16,842 bases of DNA, from contig JAJZHU010000014.1 in the NCBI GenBank assembly GCA_021798375.1, positions 1 through 16,842 on the forward strand. The letters are read 5' to 3'. The notes under the pieces were generated by a model. It worked only from the letters and a program-made list of their open reading frames with translations. It ran no database searches and was not told the origin of the DNA. Positions within the stretch are counted from its first letter, which is position 1. The number at the start of each line of letters is the position of its first letter. The position numbers were made by a program, and so were the translations under genes. The stretch comes from Pseudomonadota bacterium (GTDB lineage Bacteria; Pseudomonadota; Alphaproteobacteria; Acetobacterales; Acetobacteraceae). Below are positions 13,616 through 16,842 of this stretch, in pieces.

Positions 13616-16600
13616 ATGAGCAATTCAATCGGCCGGGTCGTGCTGCGGCCCGCTTTATGGATCATATTTTATGCCGGAATGATCGGCTACGGCATTTATG
13701 CGCTGTTGAGTATTCCGGTCGAGGTTCTTCCAACGTTCAATTTTCCGGCCATCAGCGTTTTGACCCATCTGCCCGGCACAACGGCCACGACGATGGAAAC
13801 GCTCGTCGCAACGCCGTTGGAAGGTCAATTGCTCGGGCTGCCGAATGTGACCGATGTGCGCTCGACGATCAGTGACGGATTGGTCGAGACCGACCTGCGG
13901 TTTCAGGCCGGAACCGACCCCAATGCCGATTTACAGGCGGTGAACGGCGCGATTGACCGTGCCCGGACCAATCTGCCGTCGGCGGCTCAACCGCTAACCG
14001 AAATCATGGGCAATGCGATCAATGAGGTGGCCGATTATGCCGTGGAGATTCCCGCTGGCGTGCCGCCGGCTTCGGTGTCTCGCACCATCGCGGCCACCAT
14101 CGTTCCCGCACTGCGCGCGGTATCCGGAGTCCAGATTGTCGATAGCGCCGGCATTGGTGATGAAACGCTGTGGGTGCAACCGAATCTGGCGGCACTACGC
14201 CATGCACATATTCCTGTAAGTGCGATTGCCACCGCGCTGGCAGGACAGGTGAGCTTGGCGCCGGGCGGTTATCTCACGCTGGGGCATCAGGATACCCTCA
14301 TTGAGTTGCATAATTTGCCGACCAAAATAGCCAACTTGAATGCCACGCCGATAGCCGGACCGAATGGAGCGATTGCTCTTGGCGATCTGGCCCGGGTTGT
14401 TCGCACATCGTTGCCTACAAGACAGCGCGAATTGCTGGATGGTCAGCCCAGCATCGCCCTGACAATCTTCAAGCAGCAAGGCGCTTCCACCCTGCCGGTG
14501 ACCCGTGCTGTTGCCGCCGTTCTGGCCGCCGCCGCCCACCAATTGCCGCCGGGCGTGCGGTTTATTCGCATTTATGACCAGGGCCATCTGGTTCATGCCG
14601 TCGGCGCCGATTTGCGGCGGAATCTCCTCGTGGGCGGCGTGCTGGCGGTGGCGGTCATATTGTTTGTGCTGGGTGTTGGCAGTGGCGCGTGGCTGCTGGC
14701 GCTCAGCCTTCCGGTCTCGCTGCTGCTTGGCATTGCAGGGTTGCACGCTGCCGGACAAAGCCTGAATCTAATGACCCTGGGGGCCATCACCGTGGCACTG
14801 GGGCTGGTGGCGGATGACGCAATTATTGTGCTTGAGAGCATCTGCCACTGCTGGGAGGCCGGTGATGAACCATGGCCGGGTATTATCCGGGGTTTGCGAG
14901 ACATCGCAGCCCCCGATATTATCGGCACGTTGACGACCATTTTGGTGTTTGTGCCTTTGCTGTTCACCGGCGGGCTGGCCGGCCTGTTTTTCATTCCCTT
15001 CGCGCTGACGATGGTATTTACGCTGCTGGCCTCGCTCTTGGTCTCGCTTACGCTTATTCCGCTGGGTTTAAGCCTGGTCAGGCAAGGTGGTGCTATCCCC
15101 AAGCCCGCGCGCAGTAGCGCCCGCCTGCTGCTCTGGCTGAGGGGCCAGAACCGCCGCGTGTTTCATTTTGTGCTGCACCATCCGCGTTGGAGTCTTGGCG
15201 GTTGTGCTGTGTTGTTGATCTTCAGCATTGCCGCCATGAGCCTGGTTTCAGTAAATTTTCTACCTCTGCCGAATGAGGGTGTGCTGTTGGAATCCTTCAC
15301 CCTGCCGCCTGGCACGGCGTTGCTGGATACGCAGGCCACCATCGATTCAATCGTCTCGCGGATTAACGCCAACCCGAACGTGGCACACAGCCTGGCGCGC
15401 ATCGGTTCCGCCCAGGGCAGCGCCTATACGGAACCTGCCTATGCCGGAGAGATGGAAATTCTCCTGAAGCCATCCGCCGGCGCCAACAGCCTGGATAATA
15501 TAGCGGCGCAAATACTTCAGCAGACCCAAACGCCGGCAGTGCAAATGGGAATTGACACACCAACCGTCGAACGGCTGGGCGAAAGTCTATCCGGGCTGCC
15601 GCAACCTTTCGAAATTCAGTTATTCGGCTCTGATTTTGCCACCATGAGCAACGTGGCGAACGAGATCACCACCAGGCTTGCCAAAGTGAACGGGCTTTCC
15701 AGCGTGTTCAACAATGACGGCTATCCGCAGACACAGATCAATGTGCAACCGCGCGCCGCCGCAATGGCCGTTGCCGGGCTAACCCCGGCGGAACTGAGTA
15801 ATCAATTGGCGGTGTTGTTGGCTGGACGGGTAGTGGCACGGATTCCGGATGGCAACCTGGCGATTCCGGTTTATATCCGATTGCCGGATCCATCGTCGCT
15901 CTCGCTGGGTGACCTTGCGGCCTTGCCGGTTGGCAACCAGAGCAGCACGCCACTTGGACAATTAACCTCAATAACCCTGGTGACCAGCCCGAACCAGTTT
16001 CATCATATCGATGGCGCGCGCGCTTTCGATATTCTGGCGATCCCTACGACAGCACCAGGAACCGCGATTGCCAATGCCAAATCGGCCCTGAAATTACTCC
16101 GCTTGCCGCCCGATTATCGTATTGCCTATGGCGGACTTTATCCCATGCTGGAGCGTGCGGCATTGGGGTTGGTGTTGGCGGCCCTGGCGGCAATTGCCCT
16201 GATGGCCGGCGTGTTGTTTCTGCGCTTTGGCGGGCGGCGGGCGCCCAGCCTGCTGATGTTCCAAATTCCGTTGGCGATGACCGGCGGCGCACTTGCCTTG
16301 GCTGCCAGTGGGTTGGGGTTGAACGGCATCGGTCTTGTCGGCTTTTTGGCCCTTGCCGGGGTGAGCATGAACCATGGCATCGTTTTACTTGACCGCGCGC
16401 AGCACAACGAGAATTTGGGTATGACGCCCAGGCAAGCGATGGAGGAAGCATTGGATGTACGTTTCAGGCCGATTTTTCTTACGACGGTCGTCGCCGTGTT
16501 GGGCATGTTGCCAACGGCATTGGGGCTTGGCATTGGCGCCGCCCCGGAACAGGGTCTTGCCATTGTGATCGCTGGTGGAATTGTTTGGAGCGCGTTACTC

Positions 16601-16645
16601 AGTACAAATCTGATTCCTGCTTTATATATATTGCGGAGATCATGA
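13616..16645 (+). CDS. RND efflux transporter permease subunit
   Basis: Proton-driven inner-membrane RND pump subunit, 1009 residues, full length for the AcrB/HAE-like group. The first membrane helix is at about 13-31. Porter domains with the usual internal duplication flank the membrane blocks at about 336-488 and 849-1005; another helix opens the second half at about 525-545. Helix 4 has the proton-relay pair Asp400-Asp401 (LVADDAIIVLES), corresponding to AcrB Asp407/408. Helix 10 reads GVSMNHGIVLLD, with Asn919 where AcrB has Lys940. FRPIFLTT keeps the conserved Arg (Arg951). The ATG at 13616 gives the normal N-terminus MSNSIGRVVLRPALW; an in-frame GTG at 13586 lies inside the repeat hairpin. 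AGAGAA 6 bases upstream is a weak ribosome site. Substrate class cannot be told from sequence. Confidence 0.92.
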   Translation: MSNSIGRVVLRPALWIIFYAGMIGYGIYALLSIPVEVLPTFNFPAISVLTHLPGTTATTMETLVATPLEGQLLGLPNVTDVRSTISDGLVETDLRFQAGTDPNADLQAVNGAIDRARTNLPSAAQPLTEIMGNAINEVADYAVEIPAGVPPASVSRTIAATIVPALRAVSGVQIVDSAGIGDETLWVQPNLAALRHAHIPVSAIATALAGQVSLAPGGYLTLGHQDTLIELHNLPTKIANLNATPIAGPNGAIALGDLARVVRTSLPTRQRELLDGQPSIALTIFKQQGASTLPVTRAVAAVLAAAAHQLPPGVRFIRIYDQGHLVHAVGADLRRNLLVGGVLAVAVILFVLGVGSGAWLLALSLPVSLLLGIAGLHAAGQSLNLMTLGAITVALGLVADDAIIVLESICHCWEAGDEPWPGIIRGLRDIAAPDIIGTLTTILVFVPLLFTGGLAGLFFIPFALTMVFTLLASLLVSLTLIPLGLSLVRQGGAIPKPARSSARLLLWLRGQNRRVFHFVLHHPRWSLGGCAVLLIFSIAAMSLVSVNFLPLPNEGVLLESFTLPPGTALLDTQATIDSIVSRINANPNVAHSLARIGSAQGSAYTEPAYAGEMEILLKPSAGANSLDNIAAQILQQTQTPAVQMGIDTPTVERLGESLSGLPQPFEIQLFGSDFATMSNVANEITTRLAKVNGLSSVFNNDGYPQTQINVQPRAAAMAVAGLTPAELSNQLAVLLAGRVVARIPDGNLAIPVYIRLPDPSSLSLGDLAALPVGNQSSTPLGQLTSITLVTSPNQFHHIDGARAFDILAIPTTAPGTAIANAKSALKLLRLPPDYRIAYGGLYPMLERAALGLVLAALAAIALMAGVLFLRFGGRRAPSLLMFQIPLAMTGGALALAASGLGLNGIGLVGFLALAGVSMNHGIVLLDRAQHNENLGMTPRQAMEEALDVRFRPIFLTTVVAVLGMLPTALGLGIGAAPEQGLAIVIAGGIVWSALLSTNLIPALYILRRS

Positions 16646-16668
16646 GTGTGAAATAGCCCCCACTCATG
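16641..16668 (+). terminator. Hairpin spanning the permease stop codon (possible terminator)
   Basis: CATGAGTG at 16641-16648 and CACTCATG at 16661-16668 form a perfect 8-bp inverted repeat with a 12-base loop. The permease TGA (16643-16645) lies in the left arm. No T-run follows the stem, so this is not a standard intrinsic terminator; it may instead stabilise the mRNA 3' end or be part of an insertion junction. Confidence 0.3.
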
Positions 16669-16786
16669 GCTCGGTCGCATGTGTGGACGGCCGGTTGGGA
16701 TCGGGGCGCGCAACCACCGGCACTTGGTTCCTTACACCCACTAGTACCCACTATCATTAGACTGTGAGTCGTGATTCAAGGTTGGG

Positions 16787-16842
16787 ATGAAAGACATCCC
16801 TTCTGCGACGCCGATTACCCTGACATCTGATGAACGCTTGGT
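16787..16842 (+). CDS. Start of a probable IS630-type transposase (partial)
   Basis: An ATG at 16787, preceded by AAGG, opens a frame reading MKDIPSATPITLTSDERL up to the window edge. The ITLTSDER segment resembles the N-terminal entry of IS630-family transposases, which commonly begin with a short leader and an (I/V)xLTxxER helix start. Only 18 residues are visible, so the call is tentative. The 141 bases between the permease stop and this ATG hold no gene. They contain the stop-codon hairpin, a loose GC-rich inverted repeat (GGTTG near 16693 and CAACC near 16711), and an 8-base direct repeat ACCCACTA at 16736-16743 and 16746-16753. No terminal inverted repeat can be confirmed because the other end is out of view. 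Confidence 0.4.
   Translation, partial: MKDIPSATPITLTSDERL

Overview
The window comes from an alphaproteobacterium, plausibly of the Rhodospirillales/Acetobacteraceae type. That placement is an inference from gene order (frr-uppS-cdsA-dxr-rseP-bamA-ompH-lpxD-fabZ-lpxA-lpxI), from the use of LpxI rather than LpxH for UDP-diacylglucosamine hydrolysis, and from the GC-rich, strongly G+T-biased coding strand. Every gene I can support lies on the + strand; nothing convincing is coded on the - strand.

Positions 1-11932 are an ordinary, densely packed cell-envelope locus. It opens with the 3' end of frr. Undecaprenyl diphosphate synthase (uppS), CDP-diglyceride synthetase (cdsA) and the MEP-pathway enzyme Dxr supply lipid carriers, phospholipid precursors and isoprenoids. 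After a 148-base gap holding a repeat come the site-2 protease RseP, the outer-membrane assembly factor BamA and an OmpH/Skp-like chaperone. Then come the lipid A genes lpxD, fabZ, lpxA and lpxI. The lpxB gene that often follows lpxI is absent here; glyoxalase I (gloA, overlapping lpxI by one base) and a glutathione S-transferase-like gene follow instead. Most junctions are overlaps or gaps under 20 bases, which suggests co-transcription. Several starts are GTG or TTG, supported by Shine-Dalgarno spacing.

Positions 11933-12403 are a scar: a truncated ISAs1-type transposase remnant, ended by a copy of a dispersed repeat, then a spacer with several short dyads, the best being 12346-12367. Next come a periplasmic adaptor (12404-13492) and an RND permease (13616-16645), a two-gene efflux system without an outer-membrane channel gene in view. 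The right edge (16787 on) looks like the first codons of an IS630-type transposase. The RND pair therefore sits between mobile-element traces and may be an accessory insertion.

The most interesting signal is non-coding. A two-hairpin repeat unit of about 113-115 bases occurs twice in opposite orientations, after dxr (2809-2923) and between the adaptor and permease genes (13491-13605). A partial copy of its first hairpin sits at the end of the transposase remnant (12252-12287). Both full units overlap the stop codon of the gene before them. The architecture resembles the two-palindrome intergenic mosaic elements known from rhizobia, but I cannot establish from sequence alone whether this family has been described.
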